Assembly (NCBI RefSeq): GCF_003576645.1
Contig: NC_044919.1
Location: forward strand, 30,322,222-30,386,221
Reading direction: 5' to 3'
DNA length: 64,000 nucleotides
Source of the DNA: Ipomoea triloba
Taxonomy: Eukaryota; Streptophyta; Magnoliopsida; Solanales; Convolvulaceae
The translations under genes were made by a program, and so were the position numbers. Shown here piece by piece: positions 1 to 12,845 of the stretch. A model generated the notes under the pieces. The model made no database searches. It saw only the letters and a list, made by a program, of their open reading frames with translations, and was not told the DNA's origin. Position 1 is the first letter of the stretch; each line of letters starts with the position of its first letter.

Positions 1-1027
1 TAGTCACACCTGTAAAATCTCATAAAAAATTCACACTATTGAGGATGACCTAAGTATGTCAGGAGGAAAAACAAATAAAAGATATGTTTTTAAGTCACCG
101 ATTTAGTAAATGAGAAATCTCCTTTAAAACATGTACGTAAATGTACAATTTTATGTTGAATATTGCCTTATCGAAGTTACAAATTAATTTTTCTCAATTT
201 TTGGACGGGTTCATGGAATCAATAATTAAAAAAAAAAAAGTTTCCCAAACAAGTGTAGTGACTAGTGCTAGTGCGTCCATAGCAAATCAAAATGATTCAT
301 AAGACAATAGAATAGAACCGAATATTCCTTACATATACTGTCTGTCGAGCATCTCGCTGGTGCCACGCTGCCCACGCGGCCCACCCTCCCTCTCAGCGTT
401 TTCAGTTTTCTCATCAGACCGTACGGCGCCATCGGCACCGGTACACTAATCCCCGTCCGATAATCCCAGTCAATCATTATCTTCACGCGTAAACCTCAGT
501 CAAAACCCTTTACCACAATCCTTAACAACTAATTAATCGCCGAACAAACCAAAAAAAAGTTCTCGCCGGCCGACAAGCGGAGCCCAAGATGTCATTTGGT
601 TCAATTGCAATTTAGTGCATGCATTATCATTAGCGTTTGGATTAAAATAATTGAACGGGAAACAGCGTTCTTTAGTGATCTCTGTCCAACATTATTGTGA
701 TCTATGATTAATCATTTGCCAACTATTGTGTTGGACATGGAGCTAAGGTACTTAAGGAGAAAGGCACTCAATTACTAAAAAGGGTCTTCCCCCAGAAATC
801 TTTTTCGGTTTTTCTTTCCCCACACGAGAACTTTTTTGACGCCAGAGGCCCAGAAGTCCAGAACGCTCCTCTCTTGATAAACCCCCACAATAAGCCAATT
901 CTCAGATACCCATCATAATCATTTCTTGGGTTGTTCTTGTTCTAGAAAGAATCTGAGAAATCGACGGTTTTCGTTGGGGATTTTCCCAGAAAAGGTGTGA
1001 TGTTTGGAGTAATATCAGAGGATTGAA
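1..1027. other. intergenic / PDLP upstream region
   Basis: AT-rich non-coding DNA. The last ~200 bases before the PDLP start are pyrimidine-rich and probably hold its promoter and 5' UTR. No supported gene; a 72-codon antisense frame at 268-486 has no family features. Confidence 0.5.
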
Positions 1028-2006
1028 ATGGGTCAGTCTCGAATTCTCTCCCCATTTTCTCTGGTGTTTTTGATTCTTGGTTCTTTCGTTGTTGTTGGGT
1101 TGTGTTCGGATTACAAGGAATTGGTGTTCAAAGGGTGTGCGAACCAGAAATCCCAGGATGGAACTGGGGTTTTCTCTCAGAATCTGGAGACCCTGTTTGA
1201 GACTCTGGTTTCCCAATCATCCGCCGCTAAATTCTACAAAACCGCCGCCGGCAGCGGCCAATCGAGCATCGCTGGGCTGTTCCAATGCCGGGGCGACCTC
1301 TCCGCCTCAGATTGCAGCGATTGCGTGCAGAAAACCACCGACATGTCCAAGAACCTCTGCGGCGACTCGATCGCGGGTAGAGTCCAGCTGGTCGGGTGTT
1401 ACATCAGGTACGAGGTGTCCGGGTTCCGGCAAGTCGGCCCCACCGAGCTGCTCTACAAGCTCTGCGGGTCAACCCAGGTGAGCGGGTCGGGGTTCGACGA
1501 TAGAGTGGAGACGGCGCTCGGGGAGATCGCCAAGGGCGTGGAAACCGGCAACGGGTTCTACACCGGCGGGTATGAATCGGTTTTCGTGCTCGGCCAGTGC
1601 GAGGGCGATTTGGGAAGCGGCGACTGTGTGAACTGTGTGAAAAACGCGGCGGAGAAGTCAAAGAGCAGCTGCGGCTCCGCCATTTCCGCCCAGATATATC
1701 TCCAACAGTGCTACATTAGCTACACTTACTACCCCAACGGCGTTCCCACTAAATCATTCCCCTCTTCCTCCTCCTCGGGTAACCCTCCAAAATTTAACAA
1801 CATTATCCTCTATATGACTATATTCATCATTAAAATACATTGTATTAATGGTCATTCATCGGATTATAGGGACAAGACATAACACTCAAAAGACAGTGGC
1901 AATTATCCTGGGAGGATTGGCCGGTGTGGGGTTGGTTCTTGCTTGCCTGCTATTCACAAAATCGGCTTTCAAGAAAAAGACTCATTCCAAGTACTATGGA
2001 GGATAA
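1028..2006 (+). CDS. plasmodesmata-located protein (PDLP-type, two DUF26 domains)
   Basis: Two coding exons, 1028-1778 and 1870-2006, give 295 aa, the usual PDLP length. The 91-bp intron has GT-AG ends and the phase-1 junction rebuilds a Gly codon. Order: signal peptide (about 1-26), first DUF26/Gnk2 domain with the C-x8-C-x2-C motif (CRGDLSASDCSDC), second DUF26 domain with the same spacing (CEGDLGSGDCVNC), a Ser-rich stalk, then a transmembrane helix coded by exon 2 (TVAIILGGLAGVGLVLACLL) and a short basic tail (KKKTHSKYYGG). There is no kinase domain, which separates PDLPs from DUF26 receptor kinases. Family members sit in the plasmodesmal membrane, restrict cell-to-cell movement and affect callose. 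Reading exon 1 straight on would lose the membrane anchor. It most resembles the PDLP2/6/7 members; I cannot choose between them. Confidence 0.9.
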
Positions 2007-2550
2007 AGGCCAGTAAACCTATTCTAATCTGTTTCTGTTTTTTCATTTTTCTTATCAAGATTCACTTTACAATTTAAATATAATAATGAAGCTTATAATG
2101 ATGTTCTGTGGTGTTCTTCTGGGATTTAGGTAACTGAAAAGAATTGCAGAAGTTGAATCTCAGGGCCTCAATGATTGGGGAAGAGTAAAGAGAAAGGGGG
2201 GAGAAAGTATATGCATCTGCTTTTATTCACCTTGAGATTGCTCCTGGGAATTTCCTTCTGCTCCAAGTTTTGGTCATCATGTTTTCTCCCCATTTCTTTT
2301 TCTTCATCTTCTTCTTCTTTTTTCCTTTAGTAGTTTGGACAGCTGCCTCTCTTAGGAAAGCAGTATTAGTGGTTTAGTGCTATTGGTGTTTTTCTTTCTG
2401 ATGGAGACATGAATGTATATCCAGTATCTACAGATTGGCTAATGGAAGATGACATATGATTCAAAAGATAGTAATATAGTAGTGTATGATCCTCTTTTTC
2501 TCTTTACTTTGGGGTCCGGGACCCAACTAGTCCATGAGATACTACTTTTT
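2007..2550. other. 3' flank of the PDLP gene
   Basis: Probable 3' UTR and downstream DNA, T-rich. The GT at 2012 and the AG near 2129 could bound a 3' UTR intron, but this is speculative. No other gene seen. Confidence 0.35.
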
Positions 2551-2710
2551 TTTTTTTTTTTTTGAGAAAACATCATATATTAAACTAAGTCCGAAGATAG
2601 AACAACAATCTAGCTATCTCGCAAGCTGCTTGATTCGNAACAACAATCTAGCTATCTCGCAAGCTGCTTGATTCGCTGATCGTTTACTAGTAGGCTTGAT
2701 CGACTCGTCC
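2551..2710 (-). mobile_element. LINE 3'-end fragment with a single-N assembly join
   Basis: On the minus strand the segment ends in a poly-A run (the T run at about 2551-2568) behind sequence resembling the end of a plant LINE reverse-transcriptase/RNase H frame. A lone N lies at 2638, and the 37 bases before it (2601-2637) are repeated directly after it (2639-2675). That looks like an untrimmed contig overlap. Family assignment is tentative. Confidence 0.4.
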
Positions 2711-2734
2711 TGACCAAAGAAAAAACCCAGGGTA

Positions 2735-3832
2735 AAACACATTACGTTTACTGAGCAAGACCTACCATAGGGAGGCGACCGAACAACTGACGCATTAGTG
2801 GTAACGATCGATATAGCTGGGGTCGAGGTTCAGAGGGTCATGGTTGACATCGGGAGTAGTGTCAACGTTCTATATATGGATGTTTTCCGGAAGCTAAAGC
2901 TTGAATTGACACAAGTCTGAACCCCCCTATCGGGCTTTAGCGGTGATACGGTTCACCCGGAAGGCGTTGTTAAGTTGCCCGTTGAGGTAGGGACACACCC
3001 GGAAGGCGTTGTTAAGTTGCCCGTTGAGGTAGGGACATACCCTGAAGGCGTTGTTAAGTTGCCCGTTGAGGTAGGGACATACCCTGCTTGAATTGACACA
3101 AGTCTGAACCCCCCTATCGGGCTTTAGCGGTGATACGGTTCACCCGGAAGGCGTTGTTAAGTTGCCCGTTGAGGTAGGGACACACCCGGAAGGCGTTGTT
3201 AAGTTGCCCGTTGAGGTAGGGACATACCCTGAAGGCGTTGTTAAGTTGCCCGTTGAGGTAGGGACATACCCTGCTTGAATTGACACAAGTCTGAACCCCC
3301 CTATCGGGCTTTAGCGGTGATACGGTTCACCCGGAAGGCGTTGTTAAGTTGCCCGTTGAGGTAGGGACACACCCGGAAGGCGTTGTTAAGTTGCCCGTTG
3401 AGGTAGGGACATACCCTGAAGGCGTTGTTAAGTTGCCCGTTGAGGTAGGGACATACCCTGCTTGAATTGACACAAGTCTGAACCCCCCTATCGGGCTTTA
3501 GCGGTGATACGGTTCACCCGGAAGGCGTTGTTAAGTTGCCCGTTGAGGTAGGGACACACCCGGAAGGCGTTGTTAAGTTGCCCGTTGAGGTAGGGACATA
3601 CCCTGAAGGCGTTGTTAAGTTGCCCGTTGAGGTAGGGACATACCCTAAAAGTTTGAAGGTTGAAATGGAGTTCATAGTGGTCGACCTAGCCTGTGTGCAT
3701 AACATGATACTTGGCCGACCAGGAATTGCTCAGTTGGGAGCTATAATTTCCATGCCCCACCTATGTATGAAGTTTCACACGCCTGAGGGGGTGGGGGTGG
3801 TTCGAGGAGATCCTAGCTCGGCAAGATGTTGA
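2735..3832 (+). mobile_element. Ty3-gypsy retrotransposon fragment (aspartic protease region)
   Basis: Broken frames read as a gypsy-type retropepsin. The active-site strand appears as VMVDIGSSVNVLY, with Ile where the family has Thr or Ser (D-T/S-G). The distal motif is ACVHNMILGRPGIAQLGAII, containing the usual ILGRP. The middle is expanded by a nested tandem array, and a stop lies just after the first strand. The frame ends at a stop near 3830. No LTR, reverse transcriptase or integrase is visible, so it is a dead fragment. Confidence 0.7.
2899..3646 (+). repeat. nested tandem repeat: 187 bp x 4, each with 42 bp x 3
   Basis: Four apparently identical 187-bp units start at 2899, 3086, 3273 and 3460. 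Each holds three copies of a 42-bp (14-codon) subunit coding for variants of HPEGVVKLPVEVGT. The 42-bp step keeps frame; the 187-bp step does not, so only the last unit joins the downstream protease frame. Lack of divergence means either very recent expansion or an assembly artefact. Confidence 0.9.
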
Positions 3833-4320
3833 AAACTCATTTTACTTGTGAATAAAATAGTCTCATATCTATCATACTCTTTGCTAAATTTATTCAATCA
3901 TGTGAATCTAAACACTATCCGAGTCTCAACTTTACAGTGTCATAATTGCGAATCAATAATAAAACACATGCATTTTATATCTTTCTCTATATAATGTAAA
4001 CACAAACTCATCTAATTTATAGAATCAAATAGTAATTATTTTTAGTGAAGTGATATTATTATTATTATTAGGTACTTCAGAAGATGCATACAACGTCTTA
4101 TCTAATTCGGAGAATATTATGTATACTCACATTTTTACTCTACACACAATTTTAATGTAGATATTTATATTGAAACTCACATAAAATAACTTATCAATAC
4201 TGGCCATATATTAAGAAATAAAATTTAGGGAGTTAGATTTGTAGTAGAACTCTATCTAATAAATTGTGTCCAATCTACGGAGTACTTACTAATTCAAAAG
4301 ATTTTCAATTATTTATTTTG
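3833..4320. other. intergenic, AT-rich
   Basis: AT-rich DNA between the gypsy fragment and the PRP39 promoter. No genes or repeats recognised apart from a short (ATT)n run near 4060. Confidence 0.5.
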
Positions 4321-4370
4321 TGGGCTTTACCCAATACCGAATGAAGCCGGCCCAATGGTCCGTTTGGGCA
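4321..4370 (+). promoter_or_regulatory. site II (TGGGCY/GGCCCA) cluster upstream of PRP39
   Basis: TGGGCT at 4321, GGCCCA at 4349 and TGGGCA at 4365 lie within 50 bases, about 220 bases before the end of the inferred non-coding first exon. Such motifs are TCP-factor sites common in promoters of housekeeping plant genes, which suits a splicing factor. Function is inferred from motif and position. Confidence 0.45.
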
Positions 4371-4587
4371 ACACAATCAGGTTCACTTAGCCGCTCTAAA
4401 CAACAGTAGCGAACACACATCAACACTTCCCAGAATAAGTTCCGATTCATATCTCTCCTCCACAAATCGAAAACCCTCGAAACTCAATAAACCTCAATAG
4501 CCAAACCAATACACATTCCTGCATCCGCTACACACTGCCGGAAGCTCTCCTTCAACCGCTCGTGGCCGCCGTCTCTCTCGTTTCCTG

Positions 4588-5359
4588 GTAAACTTTCTAG
4601 TCAGTACATACTAAACGCTCTTCAATAACCGGGGTTCCTGAAACCCTAGGCGCGCAGCACGTAGATATCTAGAGCTTTGCAATTAGCTAGCGTTTCTAAT
4701 TGTTGCATTTGGTGATGTTCTGAAAATTTGAATTTGAATAATGAATCTGTATGTTGCTTTTCTCACTCGTCTGCTGAGATTGTTGAGCTCTAGGTGGTTC
4801 TGAGAGGAATTTGTACGTATTTATTAGCTATAACTTCTAGCTATTATACATCATAGATAATAAATTGTGGTTTTCAACTCATAGTTCTGAAATTTAAACG
4901 GTGATGCTGCTTTGAGTTGTTATCTCACACAAATTTTACTCCATTTGCCTTGTTTACCTCTGTATTCAGTGACTTAAATTTTCAACTGATCCTAAACTTC
5001 AGTTAGGATTAATAATTAGTGAAGTATGTATATTTGAAATTGACTAGGCAACCACTAGCTCATGAAGTCATGTATTGCCTCACTTTCCTAATTATATAGA
5101 TCAGTGCCTTAAAATTGATGAGTATCATTGGGAGGAGAGAATAAGCCCCGAGGTATGACCAAATGAGTATTGGATTGTAGACTGTACTACTGTAGTGGTT
5201 CTCCATTGATCCGAGCCACCCCAAGATGGAGCACACGCATAACTACTATGATATATTCTTCGGGTTATATACGAAGCTAGTGAACTGCCAATTTCTGGCG
5301 CATGTAACCTTATGACATCATGCTTCAATATTCCACTTATCTCATGAAATTGCACACAG
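4588..5359 (+). other. 5' UTR intron of PRP39 (inferred)
   Basis: A donor (CTG|GTAAAC) at 4588 and an acceptor (CACACAG) ending at 5359 bracket 772 AT-rich bases, leaving only 14 bases between the acceptor and the PRP39 start codon. This implies a non-coding first exon at about 4400-4587. Confidence 0.5.
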
Positions 5360-5373
5360 GTCTTCTCTTAGCA

Positions 5374-8300
5374 ATGGCTGACCATGGCACTGTGGTGACT
5401 CAATCATCTGCTGTGATGGACTATGTATCTGCTGATCATAGTAATGCAGGTTCAAATGCGTCTGATTTGGAGAACACTGGCAATCCTGTGGTTCCTGAGA
5501 CCTCTATATCTACTGAACATTTAGGGACTCATACTGGTATTGGAGATCCTGTTACATCCTCCTCCGTTATGGACTCAACTCGCAGTTCTACTGTTGGTGC
5601 AGATAGCATTACAGATTTGACTCAGCAGGATACCCCTACGGTTGTGACCTATGATACCAATGAAAATGTTGGTGGACATTTAGATGCATCTCAAGTTGCA
5701 TCATATGCCACTTCTATAAACGGCACTAATAATGAAGCAACCGATGTTGCATCCACTGGTATTACAGAAAATGGAATTCCATCAGACAATATTCATGATG
5801 CTGCCGCAATGCACCAGCCAGTGGATGGATCTGGTATGGTTTGCAATCGATGATATGCTAGTGGCATTTATATTGTCATTATTTATTTGGTGATCATTTG
5901 AATATTTAATCAACAGATTAACTGTAAATTCAATTGTGTAATTGTGTGAATGCACTATGTTATTGATTGTTATCATGCATTTATGAATTCTATAGCTAGA
6001 ACATATTCATTATGGAATTTTAAGGACATCTTATCTATGTGCTGACCATTGGCAGGGGCTTTTTTTAATAGTTTCTAGCATTTTCTTTTATAATAAACTG
6101 TGATGCACAAAAATTTACTGAAACTCTCATGGGTTCGCATTTCTTCGTTTCGGAAACATTTCCTCCCAAAAATTTAAACGTTTTAGGGTCGTTTCCCTAA
6201 TTTTTAAAAATTCAAATATTATTTCCTTAGCAGAAACTAGTAAATAATTAATGTTTCTACATACGTAAAGAAATAATATTGACAAATGCACATTTATATT
6301 TCTTATATTTGTACATTTTTCTTGCATTTCATATCCTGTGTTTCCCCATTTCCTGTTTTTGTGCTACCACGATCATAGGATATTAAAGATTGAATTGTGA
6401 TTTGTACTGGTGGACAACTATGGCCTTATTATGGTTCTTTACATTCCTATTGAATTAAACATATGCAAATTTATTTTCTGCTCGAAATGTTAGCTTCTTC
6501 ATGGTCTTGTTTTTACCTCTGGCATTTTAGCTGCTTAAAATTTCAAAATGCTTTAGACAATAATTTATTTCTGTTGATAGCTTTATCTGCTGAAGAAGAA
6601 CGACTATGGAGCATAGTGAGAGCAAATTCTCTAGACTTTGGTGCATGGACTGCTCTTATAGAGGAAACTGAGAAAATGTCAGAGGTATGCATTACTGACC
6701 TAACAATTAGGTATTGTTACTCAGTTACCAGTATTGGTTGCATGGCCATCTCAACCTCCTCCCAACCTAAATAAACACAATTAAAAGAAAGAAATAAGGA
6801 AGAAACCCAGGAGTGGAGAATGGTTGCCTGCATGATCCTGTTTCTGTTAGTTTCTTATAATCAATTTTAGGTCTGTGGTTGTTCTTTGTACTGGTATACA
6901 GATAATTTTTTTCTATATGTGCAGGGAGACATTATGAAGATTCGAAAAGTTTATGATGCATTTTTGGCAGAATTTCCTCTTTGTTATGGTTACTGGAAGA
7001 AGTATGCAGATCATGAGGCACGTATTGGTTCTATGGATAAAGTTGTTGAGGTCTATGAAAGAGCAGTTCAAGGAGTGACATATTCTGTAGATATGTGGTT
7101 GCACTATTGTGTATTTGCCATAAACACATACGGAGATCCAGAAACTATTAGAAGGTAATTTGCATTGGATATTTTCATTTATTAGTTTTATTGGGAGATT
7201 ATCAGCAGAGGAGATCATTTTTCAATGGTGTCCCACTCTCCCAAACTAGAGTGTGTTTCTGTTCCCCTCTAATCTGATTTCAGCATACTTGCAACTGTGC
7301 AACAGCTGTTTCTCACGTGTATGGCGTAAAGGTTTGTTGGGAATGCACAGCAGTGTTAACGTGTGATTCTTTGGCTACACTATCCGGTAGCTGTCTGAAT
7401 TTATTTAGGGTTTAATTCAATTATATGGCCTTATCTCCCCCCTTATATTTTCCATTCTCCTTAGGGCTGTGTCATAGTCCATGTAGTTCTCCATGATTTT
7501 TTGCTGTTTTTAACGCACATGAGGTGCATCAATATACAATTGCTGCTGAGAAGATCCATCCAGTAAGGCTAAGATGATGTATGAGTGCTCTCTTTCACAG
7601 ACCTGGTATGATAGTGTTGAGGAAGGTAAATGCAGAGTATTTGTGCAAGTTTGGAAGTATCACGTTCTTGAGTGAATCAATGCTTCCTCTTCAATGTGCT
7701 TGCTCTTGTAGTGTATTTGTCGTTTGTATTACATGTTGATTGTTGATAACTTGTAATTTTACCATTGCTGTTCTTGTGTTACTTTAGGTTATTTGAAAGA
7801 GCATTAGCTTATGTTGGAACAGACTACCTATCATTTCCTCTGTGGGATAAATACCTTGAATACGAGTACACACAACAAGCATGGTCTCATGTTGCTGCAA
7901 TCTACACACGGGTTTTAGAGATTCCGAATCAACAATTGGATCGCTACTTTGAAGGGTAATTTCCTTTTTCTTATTTTAAAAAAAAGTAGTCAACTGAAAT
8001 ATGGCTTTGTATCTTTCTGTTTGCACTAGTTTCTTGGATCTCATGATACTGAAGGTGAAGTTATACACTTCTTTATGACCTTATTTTTATTTGTATCATC
8101 TGTCTTTTACCATTACCCCTAATGAACATGAAATAAGACGTTAATCATGGGGTTCTGGCTCATTCAGTGGATTAAATGATCACTTTGGACTTTTGGTAAA
8201 TATGAAAGAGATGCTAACTATATGCTCAGTATTTTATGCAATGTACTATTAATTCACTTAACAATACTGTGCTTATTTTTTTTTTGGCTTCCATTGCAAT

Positions 8301-11300
8301 AAAAGTGATTTCTCTTTTGGTGGTGGTAATTGTTCCTCAGTTTTAAGGAGCTAGTTGCAAGTAGGCCACTATCAGAATTGCGTACTGCTGAAGAAGCTGC
8401 AGCAGCAGCAGCTGCTGATTCTGAAGCCAGTGGTGAGCAAGTTGAAGGAGAGGTTCATCCTAATAGCGAGTCTTCTAAACCTGTAAGTGCAAGCTTAAAA
8501 GATGCTGAGGAGTTGGAGAAGTATATCGCCGTTAGAGAAGAGATCTATAAGAAAGCTAAAGAGTTCGATTCTAAGATCATTGGTTTTGAAACAGCTATCA
8601 GGAGGCCCTACTTCCATGTACGCCCCCTTAACTCAGCAGAGCTTGAAAATTGGCATAATTTTCTAGACTTCATAGAGGGAGGCGATGACTTTAATAAGGT
8701 ATTTGGTGAATTTTGTTATTTTCGATGCATTTCAGTTTCTCTTGATTTATAGCTTTAGTTGTCCTCGTTATGTATTGAATTACAGTTAAGTAGTATGCCG
8801 CATCATATGCTTTATTGGCTAAACCATCGGATGAAGCATCTTTAAAACGGGATATTGAACTTGGACTAACGCATGGACCATCCAATTTGCTTTCTGTAAG
8901 GCTAAGTATTTCAAACCCTCATTGTGAATCGACCTTCTGGGTTCATGATGTGTTGATGGTGTAATACTTGCTTTAAAGTCAGAATGTTATGCATGCAGGT
9001 GTCTTGTCTTCCTAACCATGTCAGGCAAGGATGGTCCCTCGTTTCATATTAGAGGGGCCTCCCTGTTTCGCCCAACGGAGTACTCGTTATGCATTTCTCC
9101 TTATTTCTATTTGCTTTAAATTTATTTATTTTGTATATTTGACAGGAATTTAAAAATTCTGATCCATGCATTTTTTGTGCAAACCAGGTTGTCAAGCTGT
9201 ACGAGCGATGCCTGATTGCTTGTGCCAACTATCCTGAATATTGGATAAGATATGTTTTGTGCATGGAAGCTAGTCAGAGTATGGATCTTGCCGATAATGC
9301 CCTTGCTCGTGCTACTCAAGTTTTTGTGAAGGTGTACACTGATGCTATAGATCAACAATTTATTGTGCTCTTTGTTTAGTAGGGTTTGATTATCATAATG
9401 CTGTGTACTTGTGATTGCTTGTACTTATTGATTTAGTTTTACTCCACTAGTACTTCCATTGTGTTTTAATCAGCTTTTAATTTATACAGAGACAACCTGA
9501 GATCCACCTTTTTGCTGCTCGATTTCGGGAGCAGCATGGTGATATTCCTGGAGCTCGAGCTGCTTATCACCTGGTGCACACTGAAATTTCACCTGGGCTT
9601 TTGGAAGCGACCATTAAACATGCCAACATGGAACATCGACTTGTAAGAAAATTTTATCAGCATGCTTGGGCTTTTATATCCTGTGTCCATACTGCTGTGT
9701 ATTCTGTTATATATATATAAAAATCATCTGTATTGCAGGGAAATCTTGACGATGCCTGTTCTTTATATGAACAAGCTATTGCAATCGAAAAAGGAAAAGA
9801 ACATTCACAAACATTACCTCTGTTGTATGCCCAGTACTCTCGGTTTCTATACTTGGTACATCTCTTCTAAACCTTTTATTCTTGAATGTGTTATATCTTA
9901 TACTTTTTTTCTACCTTTTCCATTTTGTTTATTTCTGCAATTTTAAGACACTTGGACACCCCCTCCCCAATTTCAACCTGCTTGATGTTTCTATTCAACA
10001 GTTTTTAACATATTCATGGACTTTTGTTGCTACAGTAGTCTTAGGCCTAATAATTGCTGGCTTAATTAGTTCACGATTGTATATAATTTTTGCAATTTCT
10101 AGTTAATATTAATTCTGCAAAGAATCTTAAATAGAAGGATTTTGAATTAAATGGTATCTGTTAAGTGCATCTCTCTTGTGAGTCGTGATCATTCATCTCT
10201 CTTTCTTGAATAGTATCTTAAACCGACGGATTTCAGACATGGCTTTCTTTATCTGTTTATAAAATTGTTTCCATGCCTGACAATTTTGTTGGTAGCCAGA
10301 TATATGCCCTCTTGCTTTCCTTCATTAATGCCCTCCCTTTTGCAAGAGAACTTGGTAGTCATACTATGTTTGAGCATCCTCGTGGATCCCTCATAATTGT
10401 TGCATTACTAGCTTGTCTTTAATCTTTCTGATTTTTTATTTTTATTTGCTCATTGTACAATAAATTTGTGAAGGTTTCTGGCAAAGTAGAGAAAGCTAGA
10501 GAAATCCTTGATCAAGTGGTTGAAAATGCACAATTGTCTAAACCACTACTTGAGGTATTCCTCTCTCCCCTTACCTGTTGCTTTATGCACACTCAGATGA
10601 CCCAGAACATGCTAAAATGATAATTAAGTTCCCCCATTTTTTTAGTGTTAATTTAGCTTTGTTAACCAATTGATGCTTGGGTTGCAGGCAATCATCCATT
10701 TAGAATCAATTCAACCACAGCCAAAGAGAATTGATTATTTAGATTCATTAGTTGATAAGTTTATAGTTCCTACAATTGATACTTCTACTGTTGCAAGCAT
10801 TGATGAAAGGGAGGAATTATCAAGCATCTTTTTGGAGGTAATTAATTATCTGTTATGCACTTATGTTTTACTTTACAATGCTTTATGATTTGAGTTCAAT
10901 TCCTGCATATGAATTTTGCATTATATTTCATAGATGTGATGGGGGTCTCATTACTACTTAGACTCATCTGGTTACGGTTTGCTATAGATTTCTTACATTT
11001 TTTTTTGTTTTGTTTTGTTTTTTGTTTGTTTGTTTTGTTTTTTTTTTTGTTTTTTGCAGTTTTTGGATCTTTTTGGGGATGCGCAATCAATTAAGAAAGC
11101 TGATGATAGGCATGCCAAGCTCTTCTTACGAAACAGAACCTCTTCAGAGTCTAAGAAGCGACATGCTGAAGATTATCTAGTTTCAGACAAGACAAAGTTG
11201 TCAAAAGGTGTTGCTCCTGCAGCTGCTGCATCAGTAATGGGCTCATATCCTGGTGGGCAGAACCAGTGGCCTGGGGGTTATAGCTCACAGCCTCAAACAT

Positions 11301-11975
11301 GGCCACAAACAACTCAAACTCAAGCTCAGCAGTGGAATCCTGCCTATACCCAACAGGTAAAGTTACTTCTACCAACTATATAGATTGGACAGCATAGTGG
11401 GTGTCAGAATTCTCAATTCTCTTTGCTCTTTCTCATTCTCTCTCTCTCTCTCTCTCTCTTTTTTTGGGGGTGGGGGTGGGGGGGTAGGGGATTTTAGTTG
11501 GGATGCTTTGCCAATGACAACAAAAGCAAAGCTGGAAGGATAATTAGTATAGCTTTTTTATTTAATAATTAAAAATATAAAGTATAGTTAGCTTAATATT
11601 GGTACAACCTTTTGGTGGAGAGCGAGCTTGTGACTTCATTTTGGTTTTGCTGGAATTATTTTAGGCTGCATATGGTGCTTATTATGGAAGCGGTTATACA
11701 CATCCACAAGCACCTACATCTGTACCCCCAGCTGCACCTTATGGTGCTTATCCTTCAACATATCCAGCACAGGTAAACCAATCTGTACACCTTTGTTATA
11801 AATTGCTCAGAAAATTGCAAATTTTAATGTTTTCTGTAACGATTTAACTTCTGATGCCATTCCCTCACTGCAGAGTTATGCACAGCCAGCTGTTGCTGCA
11901 ACTTTGACTCCTGCACAGCCAGCTCCAGCAGCAGTTCCTCCTACGGGCTATTATGGTGGTGGTAGTTACTATTGA
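5374..11975 (+). CDS. PRP39: pre-mRNA-processing factor 39 (PRP39), U1 snRNP-associated HAT-repeat protein
   Basis: Thirteen exons join in frame to 823 aa: 5374-5833, 6581-6684, 6925-7154, 7788-7955, 8341-8698, 9188-9331, 9490-9642, 9739-9855, 10474-10554, 10688-10837, 11060-11356, 11665-11772, 11874-11975. All introns have GT-AG ends. The N-terminal ~150 aa are acidic and low-complexity. Exons 2-10 code HAT repeats with the usual aromatic helix pattern ([57 protein letters not shown]). The C-terminal ~170 aa are Gly/Pro/Gln/Tyr-rich. PRP39 acts in the nucleus in the U1 snRNP during 5' splice-site selection; the Arabidopsis homologue is linked to flowering time. The start is placed 14 bases after the UTR intron, where the first long frame opens. 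Confidence 0.93.
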
Positions 11976-12845
11976 GTAGACGACTCAAATTTAGCTGATT
12001 GAGTCAATTTTGTTGGCCTAGAAGAAACTGAGCCCATGAGTTTTTTGGCGTGGATCTAGTGGAGTTGACAAGATTTCAGGACATGAAACTATGAGGCACA
12101 CTAGTAGTCTGTTTAGATGAATGTGGTGGCTTGTGAAGTTGTATTCTAGTTATTGCTCTATTTTATTTTTAGATGTTGCGTAACATTTTCTTGCAGTAGG
12201 TTGGACAAGAAACTACTTAGGATGAAACATATTGCAAGACATACAATGATTCTGTGTTTGCTCAGACCCCCTTGTATCACTGACCCATGCTTCCCCATTC
12301 AGTGAATGGTGTATAAGAAAATCCTTAGGTTATTCTGAATTGGATTTTCTTCCTGTGTTATACAGTTCATCTTTATTTATAATGATTAGTTCTGCTTCTG
12401 TGAACAGTGCATAAAAATCTTAAAAAGGAAACTAATGGTGTGCCTCCAGATATTTTATAATAAATATCTTGCCTGACAGTGTACGCTTGCAGAGATGCCC
12501 GTCTGATAGCTCTTCTTCCAATTTTTGTTTAACGTTACTTATGTTCATTTCCTTGAGATAGTTGTTGTTTAGGTGCACAGGATTTTTTGAAGCGGTTGCT
12601 TTTCTCATGTTTGATATAGAAGATCTCGTACGCACTATATTTGTTTCAAAGACATTATGGCACGAGGGGTATACCAAAGACTAGTGTTATATGAACATCT
12701 TATAAACGGCAATGAGTTTTGCTGCTAATAGTATAGAATAGTAAAATGCAGCTAGGGCCTAGGAGCTAGCTAATAAGATACCCTCTATTGAAAAAAAAAG
12801 GAGATTTCACAACTTAATTATGAATTGAAGTCCCTCCCTTGCCTT
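11976..12845. other. convergent 3' flanks of PRP39 and the TPR gene
   Basis: Holds the 3' UTRs of two convergent genes. An 81-codon minus frame at 12432-12677 has no domain or splice support and is not called. Confidence 0.5.

Noticed and set aside
2899..3646. Regularly spaced identical repeats resembling a CRISPR array
   Set aside because: Units are contiguous with no unique spacers, code for retrotransposon protease text, and lie in a plant genome.
6127..6327. Minus-strand frame in PRP39 intron 1
   Set aside because: AT-rich intronic sequence without coding features.
12432..12677. 81-codon minus-strand frame
   Set aside because: Located in the 3' flank of PRP39; no domain, splice or promoter support.
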